Shown here: in pieces, positions 42,808 to 53,276 of the stretch
Layout of the letters: each line of letters opens with the position of its first letter
Numbering within the stretch: the stretch's first letter is position 1
Source of the DNA: Tetradesmus obliquus
Taxonomy: Eukaryota > Chlorophyta > Chlorophyceae > Sphaeropleales > Scenedesmaceae
Reading direction: 5' to 3'
DNA: 64,000 bases
Assembly: GCA_030272155.1 (NCBI GenBank)
Contig: CP126196.1
Span: 558,001 to 622,000, forward strand
The notes under the pieces: model-generated
Seen by the model: the letters and a program-made list of their open reading frames with translations, nothing else
Told to the model about the DNA's origin: nothing
Database searches by the model: none
Program-made: the position numbers and the translations under genes

Positions 42808-45468
42808 ATGCCCGGCGAGACGTGCTCACCAGAGCAGCTGCTAAAGCGACTAGATGTTATGCTAGCTGACGAAACACGATGCTCCTGGGCAGACGTGCTT
42901 GCTACAGCGATGGCCCTCAGAGAAAAAGCAGTCATCCTGCCCGAGGCGACAGATCTAGTGCACGCACTAGACACCAGAGTAATAAGTAAAGCGTATATTG
43001 AGCAGGGAAGGCCAGGTAAGCAGGGTGCTGAGCATACTGTCTCATTTCCTACACGTGGCCTCGACGCGTCCCGCAACACTACAAACAACCAAATGTTATT
43101 GTCTCATGATAACTGCTGTCATTGCAACGCAGACCTAGCAGTAGCAGCGCTGGAAGGTGCGCTCTCCCGCACCGGCGCAACGTGGCCATTGGTGCAGGGG
43201 ACTGCCCAACTTGCCCAGGAGCTGCACGTACGGCGTTTGCTGAAGAGGTGGGAGAGTATGCGCAGCGTCACAGCTGCGGCAATGCCGTTTCATGCTGGCT
43301 TGCGTTCTGCACTGCGGTGCAGTCAAACTTCCCAGTGAAGCCAGCACTGCAGCTAGAAGTAGGCTTTATGGCACTCTTCTTGCCACAGCCAGAGCACAAC
43401 CACCCTAAAACATCAATTTCATGTCAATTACACTTATTTGGGAGGGTACGCAGTCGCTTGTAGCAGGCTACTGTGGCTTTTTTGTTGATCACGCCGGAGC
43501 AGATGCACATGCAATGAGTGCTGTTTACTGTTGTTGCTTCATTGCGGGATTTGCTGCTTCAGTTGCTACCAGGCATGCGCAGCCTTACCCATGCTACCCA
43601 GGAGCGGCAGCGGCAGCAGCAGCAGCAGTAACTCACCATGTCAAGAATGCTGCGGCTGCCCGGGCGACGCAGCAGCACAACAGGCAGTTGACCACCAGCA
43701 GCAGCAGCAGCACCAGCGGCAGCAGTCAGCAAGCATCACAAACATCCAGCGTATGCTGCAGCTGGCAGCTGCGCTGTCTGACCACCACCAGCAGGCGCAG
43801 GCAGCCGCAGACCTGGCTGCTCTGCATGCAGCAGCAGCTGATATCAGCAGTGCAGCCAGGAAGTATGCGGAGTGCATGCAGGCGTGCTCTGCTGCAGTTG
43901 CTGTGGCTGCGGGTGACTGTGCTGCTGCTGGCAGCAGCAGCAGCAGCAGCAGGTGCAGCTGGGTGCTTGAGCTGCTAATAGCAGTGGTGCCTGCAGCTGT
44001 GGATGCACACCTGGCTCAGGTGGGTGGTACAGCACGGCTTTGACAGCAGCAGGCAGCACAACCTGCACAGTGAAACATATATGACTATCTGTTGCCATAG
44101 GTCTTGCCAGCAGCCGTTATGTACAGCAACCACATGACATGATCCCACCCCGACCCCCACCCAAAATAAACATTCTGACTCCATAGAAAATCCCCAAACT
44201 GTTCCAGTGCAACACAGTGCAGGCCATACTTTGACAGGTTGCCCTCCCCTGCTGCACTTTCTGCCGTCAGGGTGATGCCACTGGGGCGCGTGCCTGCCTG
44301 ACCGCCTACAACACACTGCTGCTGGCTGCCGGCAAGTCTGCCTGCGAGGAGTGTGCAGTGTGCTACGAGCTGCTCACTGGTTCCAGCGCTGTCATGCTGC
44401 TGGGCTGCAGCCACATCTTCCACAGGTGCGGTGCATGTGGCTGCCAGTAGAGAAGTGGTTGTTAAGTCAGTGCTGGTCAATAATGCGCAGTGGTAAGTGT
44501 AAGCAGAGCATGCTCTGCATTGGATTGCACAAGGCTTGCGCGAAACACACAAACTGCACACAAGGTCGTAGTATGCAGCCCTTGCAGTAGTGCTGTGTGC
44601 TGCACATCGCAGATGCTTGACCACGCTGTGAGATCTGACCCATTGTACCCCCTCGCATGCCACCATACACAGGCGGGCTCTCATTCAAGGTTGCTGCTGT
44701 TGCTGCTGCTGCTGCTGGCCGCCACTTCCTGTGCCCTGCCTGCTGAAGGACCTGCTGCAATGAGTGGTTCGGTCACAAGCTCTTTGAGCTGGCCGCTTTG
44801 CACCGGTGTGCCCGCTGTGCCTTCGCTGACCCTGCTGCTGCTGCTGCCACCCCGCTGTTTCCCACAGGGCCTGCTGCAACGAGTGGTTCGGCCACAAGCT
44901 CTTTGAGGCGGGCCGCTTCGCGCCAGCCAGAGTGCCCGCTGTGCCTTGGCTGACCCTGCTGCTACTCATGCTGCTGTTGCCACTTCCTGTTCCCCGCAGG
45001 GCCTGCTGCAACGAGTGGTTTGGCCACAAGCTGTTTGAGGCGGGCCGCTTCACACCGGAGTGCCCGCTGTGCCGGCAGGTTGATAGCTCGCTGCAGCCCT
45101 CTGATGCAGCACTGTCAGCCCTGCGGGAGATGCAGCAGTACCACGATGAACACGAGCGCAGCCATAGCCAGGAGGCGCCAAGCGAAGATGAGGTCCAGTC
45201 TGAAGGGGATGTCAATGACAATGAAGAGGAGGAGGAGCTTGAGTGTGAGGAAGACAGCGATGACGGTGACAGCGACAGTGGGCTGCACAGCAGCGATAGT
45301 GGCAGTGACAGCAGCAGCAGCAGCAATGACGACAGCGGCGGTAGCGATGATGATGACATGGACACTGGCAGCGACGTGGGCAGCTCCGTTGCCAGCAGCG
45401 CACTGACAGCTGTGGCAGCACAGCTGGCCACCCACAACAGCGCAGCTGCCCTGGAGCCACAGCTGTGA
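42808..45468 (+). CDS. RING-H2 finger protein, probable E3 ubiquitin ligase, 5 exons
   Basis: Exons 42808-43015, 43133-43247, 43602-44019, 44271-44425 and 45000-45468 join in phase to about 454 residues. The N-terminal part is helical without a known domain (MPGETCSPEQLLKRLDVMLA, ALEGALSRTG, MLQLAAALSDHHQQAQ). The RING-H2 finger begins near residue 275 and crosses the last intron: CAVCYELL, LGCSHIFHR, ACCNEWFGHKLF, ECPLC. Its CxH and xxH ligands are intact. The C-terminal tail (~345-440) is strongly acidic and Ser-rich. RING proteins of this type recruit E2 enzymes; the substrate is unknown. The penultimate intron carries two extra copies of the last-exon start. A retrotransposon lies just downstream of the stop. 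Confidence 0.8.
44735..45075 (+). repeat. Three copies of the last-exon acceptor edge (RING gene)
   Basis: The real edge at about 44988-45075 is preceded by copies at about 44735-44815 and 44855-44940. All three contain CCTGCTGCAA.GAGTGGTT and CACAAGCT.TTTGAG and end in TGCCCGCTGTGCC. The middle copy keeps a full CACAG acceptor, while the first has lost its AG. Confidence 0.95.
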
Positions 45469-45479
45469 GGCTGTGAATT

Positions 45480-45976
45480 GTATCAACCAAGCTGCAAGCA
45501 GTGGCGGGGTGGCGGGGAGTCAGCAGCAGAGGCAGTGGCGGCTGAAACATGCTGCTGCAGCAACTGCTGCTGCTGCAGCTAAACGTGTCTACAACGTCTT
45601 GAATAGGGCCGTCGCCAGGCGGGTGGAGCGTGATTAGCATAGGCAGCTTGCTACAACAGCAGCGCATGCAGAGCACCTATGGAAGACAGGGCACCCGTCA
45701 GCCTTCCACAAGCTTGTGCAGGGCATGTTCAAGGAGAAGCAGGCAGCGGTTGGCTCAGCAGGCATTCTGAGCAAAGACGGCAGCACCACCCTACGCAATG
45801 CGCAGGAACAGCTAGGCAGATTCCAGGAGTACTTCCAGGAGGTCTTTAGCAGTGACAGCGTGTCTGCTGAGCAGGAGCAGCTCATGGAGCAGCTTATTGC
45901 TGGTGTAGAAGCTGGTCTTAGAGCCAGAGCCAGAAACAGCAGTGGCGAGGTTGATGCAACATCAAACGCAGCACCT

Positions 45977-46007
<31 letters not shown>

Positions 46008-48038
46008 ATAACAGCAGCAGCAGCAGCAGCAGCAGCAATTGCGGTATACCAACGGCAGCAGCGCTTCCGCCCTCACTTGATGAGGTGGCAGAAGCTATTG
46101 CAGCCCTGCGGAATGGTGCAGCGGGAGGTGTTGATGGCATCACAACGCCTTTGCTGAAAGCTGGGCCGCTGATGGCAGTGTGGTTGCATAGGGTGATTGG
46201 TGCAGTGTGGGTGTCGGGCAAGGCACCAGTTGATTGGAAGCGTGCTTTACTTGTGCCGCTCTACAAGGGCAAGGGCAGTGCTAAGCTAACAGGCAATCAT
46301 AGGCCAATCAGCTTACTTAGCATTCCTGGCAAGGTGTATGCACTGTTACTGCTCAGCAAGGTGAATGCCCAAATTGAGGCACAGCTACTAGATTGTCAGA
46401 GTGCTTTCAGGAAAAACAGAGGTTTGTCAGATGCTGCCTTCACCTTGCGGATGCTTATGTCTAAGTGTCGCGAGTACAAGCAGCCGCTGTACATGGATTT
46501 TGTTGACCTTACCAAAGCATATGACTCCATACCAAGGCACGCATTGTGGTGTGTGCTACGTGCTTATGGAGTTGATGACAAGCTGGTACAGCTGCTGACC
46601 GATCTGCATACAGGCACCTAAGCAGCCATAAAACTGGCAGGCAGAGTAGGCGAGTGGTTTGGTATCAGCAGCGGGGTGCGGCAGGGTTGCGTCATTGCTC
46701 CCCTGCTGTTCAACGTGTTCTTTGATTGTGTTGTTAGGCAAGCGCAGGCAGCTATGCCAGCAGGCTGTGGTGTACAGCTGTCCTACCATGCAAATGGTGA
46801 GCTGTTTCAACGGTCTGCTGGTGCAAGCTCCTGCCTGTTCACCCTCTCCACACTGCTGTATGCAGATGATTTGCTGCTCATGAGTTGCTGTCAGGAAGAG
46901 CTTGAATGCATGCTCAGGATTGTGGATGACATTTGCAACAACATGGGTATGCGTATTAATGCCAGCAAGACAGAGTTGGTTGCTCTGGCACCATCCTCAG
47001 ATGGCTCGCTGCCGCAAGGTGTGCAGCGCTCTGGAGGTGTTGCAAATTATGTGCCTAGCTTCAAGTACCTGGGTGGCATTGTAGATAAAACTGCCACTTG
47101 TGATGCAGAAGTACGTGCCCGCATAAGCAAGGCCAAAGGCAGGTTTGCGCAGATGCAGAGACTCTGGGGGATGAAGAACATGTCTGTGCATGTGAAGTTG
47201 CGATGCTATAATGCGTATGTACTGCCTGTTCTCATGTTTGCCAGTGAGACATGGCTTTGACTAAGTAGTAGACGGAGAGCCTGGAGTGTGTGCATTCTAG
47301 TTGTTTGCGGCAGCTGCTACATGTGCGCCTCTCTGATAGACACCGGCTGGTGGAAATCAGAAAGCAGTGCGGCACAGTCAGCCTTGCAGATCACCTGACG
47401 GCGGCCCGCCTAAGGTGGTTGGGTCATGTTGTACGCATGGATGAGGGCAGGATCCCCCATGTCGCTTTGTTTTCTTCATTACATGGAGTGACAAAGCGGC
47501 CTAGGGGCCGGCCTCCAGTTCGGTGGACGGACTGTGTGCACAGCGACTTGCAGCAACTAGAACTCCCCCATCAGATGGATGACCTTCGTGGTTACTGTCT
47601 CATGAGGGGTGCATGGCGGTGTATGGTATACAGGGTTACCCACCCTGATGCTGTAGGGGCTCCTATGAGGAGTTCCCGCTCGTCCTCCCACTCTTACAGG
47701 CAGCAGCAGTCACTTTTGCGACAGCAGCGCCTACAGCAGATGTACCCGGCATCAAATGAGCCATTCATGATTGCTGGTGTGGGTTGGCAGTGCCCTTGTG
47801 GAAGGATTCATCCAACACGGGAGTGCACTGATGCGGTGGTCCAGCTCAGGGCCATCAGCGATTGAGAGACCTGCTTATTCTTCTGCGTTTGAAGGTTCTG
47901 GCCGTATCTGGCCCTGGCTTGTGGGATTGCCCCGTCTGGTCAGGAACCACCTGAGGTGGTTTGGGAGTGGCTGCCTTTCTAGGTACCATCTCTTGCTAGC
48001 AAAACATGTCATTGATTGTTTGATTGATTGTCAGATTG
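45480..48038 (+). mobile_element. Degenerate non-LTR (LINE-type) retrotransposon
   Basis: The element carries a reverse-transcriptase frame and ends in an ATTG/TTTGATTG tail at about 48010-48038, typical of LINE 3' ends. The 5' end is unclear and probably truncated: no endonuclease domain is visible before the RT. It sits immediately downstream of the RING gene and in the same orientation, so it is probably inside that transcript's 3' region. At least two in-frame stops and one frame change make it inactive. Confidence 0.85.
45545..47865 (+). pseudogene. Broken reverse transcriptase of the LINE element
   Basis: The coding trace runs from about 45545 to 47865. RT motifs are visible in order: IAALRNGAAGGVDGI, WKRALLVPLYKGKG, NHRPISLLSIPGKV, QSAFRKNRG, FVDLTKAYDSI, SSGVRQGCVIAPLLFN, LLYADDLLLM (the YADD catalytic box) and SFKYLGGIV. 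After the RT come RLRWLGHVVRM and a Cys/His cluster (CPCGRIHPTREC) near the end. The frame is interrupted by TAG near 45629-45631, TAA at 46619-46621 and TGA at 47258-47260, with the remainder continuing in another frame. A Ser-encoding CAG run (45981-46036) sits between the upstream segment and the RT. Confidence 0.88.
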
Positions 48039-48290
48039 GCTCCGGATGTGCATTGTGTGCATGTTTCTACAGAAACATGTGTTGCAGCGCATGCATTTGT
48101 ACAGCCAATGCTGCCCATACAGGTATCAGCCTGGTGGCTATGTGTGGCGCAGCTGCTGATCAGTGCTGCCGTTTAGCTGCTGCCAGCATCACAGCAGCAG
48201 CCCTCGCTGACGCGCCTGATGCATATGCGTACTCGGCAACTTGGATGCAGCAGCAGGGATTTGCAAAAACGCGGGCATCGGCTAAGGCCG

Positions 48291-48425
48291 ATTGATGCAC
48301 AGTGCTCAGCACTGATTGTGTTTGATTGTTGCACAGGCCACTGACCACAGGCAATGCTGAAGCCGGTTGGTGCACAGTGCTCAGCACTGAGTGTGCTTGA
48401 TAGTTGCAGACGTCACTGACCATGA
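48291..48425 (+). repeat. Tandem duplication of a ~60-base unit
   Basis: TGCACAGTGCTCAGCACTGA occurs at about 48295 and 48372. Each is followed by similar TTGATTGTTGCA / TTGATAGTTGCA and CACTGACCA segments. Each unit contains the inner palindrome CAGTGCTCAGCACTG. Confidence 0.8.
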
Positions 48426-48907
48426 ACCCATGACTGTTTACAAGCAGTCGACGCACATGAGTCTGTGAATGTAGATTGAGGCAGTAGTTGAGCCACTCTA
48501 AACGAGCGATGTAAGTTGACATTTTGGATTGTACATTATAAGGAATTGTTGCACAGCATTGTGTGCATGCAGGGGTTGACTTTGTACAGCATATTGACTG
48601 TCATGAGCCTGTATGAAGTGCTGGCTACTGGCCAGGCATTGGATTATGTGGCGTTAGGAGTTGCACTGCAGCTGAGTTGTCGACAGATGACGTCAGCTAG
48701 CTGTCCATTGCAAGATTTCAAGTGAGGCTGTCTGTATATTCATTGGTTGCTCCCGGCTGGGTGTTGTTTGTTTGTTGAACATGCTACTCACTGCAGTCGC
48801 TGAATGCATTGTTCTGCATATACAGCGCTGCTTGCCAGTGGGCAGCACTGCAGTGCAGGCAGCCTGTCCATACCAATTCCTGCTGGTGCAGCGCTGAGTT
48901 AGCGCTT

Positions 48908-48962
48908 GTTGTGCAGCCTCCACTTTGACCAGGTGTTGTGCAGCTTCCACTTTGACCAGGTG
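48908..48962 (+). repeat. Two tandem copies of a ~27-base unit
   Basis: GTTGTGCAGC.TCCACTTTGACCAGGT occurs twice back to back with one base difference. No gene is seen from 48039 to 49530; short TATC and ATC microsatellites lie near 49006-49170. Confidence 0.85.
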
Positions 48963-49530
48963 TTTGTAGTGGAGAGTGTCGCATGAACACACCGTGTAAC
49001 CCCTCTATCTATCTATTTGTTGTGCAGCACAGTCATAGTGGTGCTAACTTACCTCGACCCAACAAAGGCAGGCTACTCCGCGGCAGCTGCTGTTGCCATT
49101 TTATACGTTGGACATCAGTGCCATAGCCGCATGAGCTGGTAATCATCATTATCATCATCATCGTGTTACTGCATGAGCTGGTGTTGGCATATAATAAAAC
49201 CTTCACTTCACTACCCTCGCCAGTTACCTGAACCACCTGATCAGGATGTGTTACAAGCCTGCTTGAATGCAACTGAATTTGACTGTCAAAATGTCTACAC
49301 AGACAGAGGCCCAACACCATCATGTTTGTTGCAATTCAAGCCACAACAACACCACATCGGCTACCACCCCTATTGGAGCACCCACAGGCTCCCGCCGTCC
49401 CAACTGCGCAGCTCAAACACCGTTACATCAGTAGAATTGGCATACTCAACAACTTGCTGCTGCTGATGCTGCTGCTGCTCTAGCCATGTTTCCTTGTACG
49501 TCTCTTGAACTAAGCTGTTGCCAATTGGCG

Positions 49531-50124
49531 TCAGACCACCCCAGCCTGCTCAAACTGCTGCATCAGGTACTGCTGGCGCTGTGCATCGCCCCGCAGCTTG
49601 GCCTACTCCCACCATGGCACACTGACCAGCCTGTAGCCCCGCACTGCCAGGGCCCTGTTCCTGTACTGCGTGGTCCCCATCAGCCCCCCATCAGGCTCCC
49701 TGAAATGGGTGGGGCCATCTGCCTCTACTGCTACCAGCACACCAGCTGCTGTCCTGCCAGCAATGTCCAGCAACAGGGCACCATCAGGGGTCACACCATC
49801 CCTGCCCACACTCAGCTGCTTCAGTTGCGGCTGCTGCTGCCAGGTAATGGGCAGCTGCCGCACGGCTGCAAACACAGAGTGCTGAAACTCAGTATGCTGC
49901 TGTTCTAATGTCTGCTGCATCTGCTGCTGCCATGCTGCCCAACACTGCTGCAGCTGCTGCTCTGTCAGGCTGCCCTGCAGGCCCTTGCCCCCTGCCAGCT
50001 GGAAGTCCAGCAGCCAGGTGTGCACCTGCCACAGCTGCCGATGGTCCTCGGCTGCCATGCTGCTCCACATGCAGCAGCAAAGTGGGTGCCGGACATTTCC
50101 TATGTTGGAGAGATTTACTTTCAA
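49531..50124 (-). pseudogene. RAP-domain protein fragment (octotricopeptide/FASTK-like), nonsense-interrupted
   Basis: Chlorophyte RAP proteins are organelle RNA-binding factors with helical OPR repeats and a C-terminal RAP domain. Here only the C-terminal piece is present. It starts with a linker (LWQVHTWLLDFQLAGGKG), followed by the RAP core: SVGRDGVTPDGALLLDIAGR, GVLVAVEADGPTHF, GTTQYRNRALAVRGYRLVSV, PWWE. The frame then hits TAG at 49605-49603, where homologues carry Trp. It continues open after that (AKLRGDAQRQQYLMQQF) to a natural-looking TGA at 49533-49531. No OPR repeats are found upstream; the sequence there changes character at about 50125. Most likely a 5'-truncated, dead copy. Confidence 0.8.
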
Positions 50125-50169
50125 ACCCAGAGGCCCCCAGAGGTCCCCTGAGCCCCGTCAGCCCCGTGC

Positions 50170-50193
50170 CACGTGGGCCACGTGGGTCACGTG
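50170..50193 (+). promoter_or_regulatory. Three CACGTG (G-box) motifs at 9-base spacing
   Basis: CACGTG occurs at 50170-50175, 50179-50184 and 50188-50193 as three near-identical 9-mers CCACGTGGG/CCACGTGGG/TCACGTGGG. G-boxes bind plant bZIP and bHLH factors. The site lies between the RAP fragment and the virus-like gene cluster. A function is inference only. Confidence 0.5.
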
Positions 50194-50345
50194 GGATCGG
50201 TTGAGATTCGCTCAGTCATGTGGCTTCACGTGTTCTTTGGCCGGATTTTCCGTAAGGCGCATCTTGGGTATACTACCATGACCCTGCCACTCCTGATGTC
50301 ATCCTCCCTCGAACGCTCAGGCTGACTCCAATGTTTGATGACGTA

Positions 50346-50654
50346 TTATCCGTCAAAGTCTGCATAGCCATCCAATGCGTTGTCTCTGATAGTCTTTGGA
50401 TCCACGAGCGTGAGGTCGTCGTAGAGTCCCAGAGTTGGTCTCCATGTTCCTTGTTTGGTACACTTGCCATCTCTGTATGTGCGGCTTTCCCTGTTCACGA
50501 TGTGGATCAGCGTCTTGTTGGTGCTCTTGCTGATGACCATGAGGTTGACCTGGTGCGGTGTGCAGAACAGCTCATCCAGCTCTTGGAATGTCAGCTTGTC
50601 TCTATCCCCAATGCCCCGCCTCCAGTTGTTGACGTCTTTGAAGTATCTCAACAT
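50346..50654 (-). CDS. Unrecognised small protein of the intronless cluster
   Basis: A 102-residue frame with balanced composition (RYFKDVNNWRRGIGDRDKL, FQELDELFCTPHQVNLMVIS, NKTLIHIVNRESRTYRDGK). It is unlike the CAG-driven frames around it. Its ATG (50654-50652) overlaps the TGA of the preceding minus frame (50650-50648), so the two frames are either coupled or one gene with a frameshift. I recognise no family. Confidence 0.45.
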   Translation of the reverse strand: MLRYFKDVNNWRRGIGDRDKLTFQELDELFCTPHQVNLMVISKSTNKTLIHIVNRESRTYRDGKCTKQGTWRPTLGLYDDLTLVDPKTIRDNALDGYADFDG

Positions 50655-50752
50655 GCCCGCTGCTTCGTGTTCAGCCTGGTCTTCACGAGCTCATAGAGTA
50701 CACTCAGTGACAGCGGCTGTCCATCTTTTTGGCTTTGATCTGGGTTCACCAT
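50648..50752 (-). CDS. Short leading frame of the intronless cluster
   Basis: It has 34 codons starting at ATG 50752 (MVNPDQSQKDGQPL...), with the helical run LSVLYELVKTRLN, and ends in TGA overlapping the next frame's ATG. It probably belongs with 50346-50654 as one interrupted gene. It diverges from the plus-strand ORF at 50835, leaving 82 bases between the start codons. Confidence 0.4.
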   Translation of the reverse strand: MVNPDQSQKDGQPLSLSVLYELVKTRLNTKQRAC

Positions 50753-50834
50753 GTCCCTTCAGTGCGCGGGCGCTTTATGTGCGCACCGCCCCGCAAAGAC
50801 TTAGGTTGCGCGTCGCCTGAGCTTGTAGGAAAAA

Positions 50835-52048
50835 ATGCATGCCCCCAGCATGTACCCCGCCAAGTTCACCAGCTCCCAGAACGAGAAGATCCGCAGCTAC
50901 CTGAACTTTGTGCCCGGCGTCGATCGCAACAAGCGTGTCACCAAGCGCATGGCACTCGAGCGCGGCTTTGACTCTGTGAAGGACCTCAAGAGCCACGTGT
51001 GGGGTGTGCTCAAGGGCTACGACTTTGACCTGTACCTTCGCGCCCTGCAGCGCGGCGAGTTTGACGCCTCCCCTGAGCAGATGCAGGCTCAGGCTGTGCG
51101 CGACCAGCGCCGTATGGCTGCCGCGCAGGAGGGGGAGCTCTACATGCGCAAGCGCCCCGAGATGAACAGCCGTGGTCTGGCTGGCTGTGCCCTCACTGGA
51201 GGCCGCATTCGCCGGCGTGTGCAGGCGACCGCAAAGGTGCTCCTCAAGGTCCGCCGCTTCCGCAAGGACAGCTCGCTGAGTGAGTGGCAGCCCATGTCCC
51301 AGGCCTACAGGAAGATCATCCTAGGCCAGCGCAGCGCTCTGGACAGGCTGGCGCAACAGTGGGCCAAGGAGCTGGTTGACCTGGAACAGTACACTGCAAG
51401 TGGTGAGGTGGGTGACGTGGCTGTCGACAGCGTGGAGGTCATTGACGGCATCGTGCACCGCCCTGGCCAGGCGCAGGGCCAGGAGGATGTGCCCATGCGC
51501 AACTTCAACGCCCTGGACATTGTGGGTGTGCATGCCGGTGTGCCCCGCGAGTACTACGACCGCAAGCAGGGCACGTGCGTGTATGACGCCCTCGCCTACT
51601 TTTACACGCAGAGCAACGTGCGTGGTCTGAAGAAGTACTTCAAGGACCCCGACACGTTCTACAGAGACATCACCACGGCCTACCATGCGCGCATGCGGGG
51701 TCGCCCCCTCTACAGCCCTGACTACGATCCCAGGAAAGACGGCATCTGCACCGCCGACTTGCTGCACGGCTTCAACAAAAAGTTCGACATCCCCCTCTAT
51801 GCGCTCGACAACAACGGCTTCTGCTTCAAGCACTGGCAGCCGTCGCGCCTGGATCGTCACGACAACAACAAGCGGCCTGCGCTCTGCTACCGCGTTATGA
51901 ACAACCACCTGTACCCCGAGCCCTCAAAGGTGAACTGCCTGCGGGCGGCGCTGAACGACTACACCTCCAAGACCCTGCTGCCCCCGCCACTCAAGTGCTC
52001 GGATGCGCAGGACTGCCCCTGCCCCTCCCTCTGCCACTGCCTGCGCCC

Positions 52049-52094
<46 letters not shown>

Positions 52095-52103
52095 TCACGG
52101 TAG
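50835..52103 (+). CDS. Virus- or large-transposon-like protein, intronless, 3' end fused to host repeat
   Basis: A continuous 422-codon frame without introns or poly-Gln runs until about 52010, in contrast to neighbouring genes. It starts MHAPSMYPAKFTSSQNEK and has an Arg-rich middle. Conserved-looking blocks follow: QGTCVYDALAYFY, GICTADLLHGFNKKF, IPLYALDNNGFCFKHW and ALCYRVMNNHLYP. A block order of Cys-start, helix, ALD strand, and NNH-Y end resembles the region before the polymerase core in some viral and Polinton-type family B DNA polymerases. No polymerase core follows. After about 52010 the frame runs into a CTG tract (poly-Leu) to the stop, so the 3' part is lost. Family assignment is tentative; the foreign character is clearer. 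Confidence 0.5.
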
Positions 52104-53276
52104 TGCTCTGCAGCACTGCCGCGGTCTGCGGTGACAGCAGCTGGCCGCAGCAGTTGCTTGCATGTTCCTCTCTTCAGTTGCCGTTGCAGTGAACCAGCAA
52201 TGCCACTGCTACTGCTGCTGCTAGCGTTGTTGGGCGCTGGCTGCAGCGCCCTCAGCAGGCAGGCATGCCTCTGGGCAGGCAGCTGGTGTGGCGAGCAGCT
52301 GGTGGTGCTGCTGCGGGTGTGTAGCAAGGTGGGCACGCTTGGCACAGCCCTGCTGCGGCACTGCAGCAGCTGCTGGCGCTGGTTGCAGCCGTACGACAGC
52401 ATGGTGCAGCGCCTGATGCTGATGTGGCGCTTTTGAAGCTGCTGTCACTGGTCAGGGCTGCAGTGCTGGGCTGGGCAGCGATCAGGCCGCAGAGGAACAG
52501 GGGCCCTGCGTACGAGATGTTGAAGTGCAGCAGAAGACCATCGAGTGCTGCCTGTGACAGTACCACCAAGCGCGCCATGTGAAACAGCAAACACTGTTAC
52601 ACGTGCCAACAGCACAAATAATACACGAAGCAAATCTGAGCTGCAGCAACGGTGACAGCAGCAAGACAGCAGCAGCAGAAGCAGCAGCAATCTAGAACCC
52701 CTACCTGCGCAGCCCAGATGCCTTGGTGGACCAGGAAAGAGCACGAGCTTGTTTTACTGTATACTGCTGTTCCTACAGTTGACTGCGTCGACCAGCTAAA
52801 CAGGGGCACATACCAGCACTCGGTGCAGAACTCTGCAGAGCAATACTGCGACACGAGCGGCCCAGTCACGCCAAGGCTGCGACACCTGAAATGTGTAGTC
52901 TCAACGATGGTGGTGGGTGCGCGATCATCCACTATCGAAGGCTTGCTCTCGTGCAGACCAAACCCTAGACCCAAGTGCAGCGCACTGACAGCTCAGCTCA
53001 GCTGCTGAGCTGAGCTCAGCTCAGTGAGGGGCAGCCTGAACACCTCACGTTCAGCAATACACTGCTCAGCATCTGCAGAAGTACGAGGCAACCTAATAAT
53101 AGTTGTGCGAGGGATTTTGTTAGGAATTGTGCCGCATCATGCATTGGACATGTTGTCCAATGTGGTACATTCAAACAACAGCAGCGTTTCAAAGTCAAAG
53201 GCCAGGTCAACGTCCACGCCTCAAAACCCAATCTCTGCTCCTGAGTGATTCGTTACATCATTGCTTGCGGCAACAG
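52104..53276. other. Gene-free stretch with a long AGCTC palindrome
   Basis: No supported coding region. At 52990-53024 two overlapping palindromes occur: 12-base arms around CTG at 52990-53016, and a perfect 20-base palindrome at 53005-53024, both made of AGCTC/GAGCT units. Confidence 0.6.

Noticed and set aside
50835..52103. OTU-type cysteine protease, suggested by GTCVYDALAYF
   Set aside because: The Asp-Gly-x-Cys context and the downstream catalytic His pattern of OTU enzymes are not present. The block order fits the viral polymerase-associated region better.
52597..52974. 125-codon minus-strand frame, partly balanced composition
   Set aside because: No recognisable domain, no compatible exons found on either side, and an unfavourable poly-Cys end.
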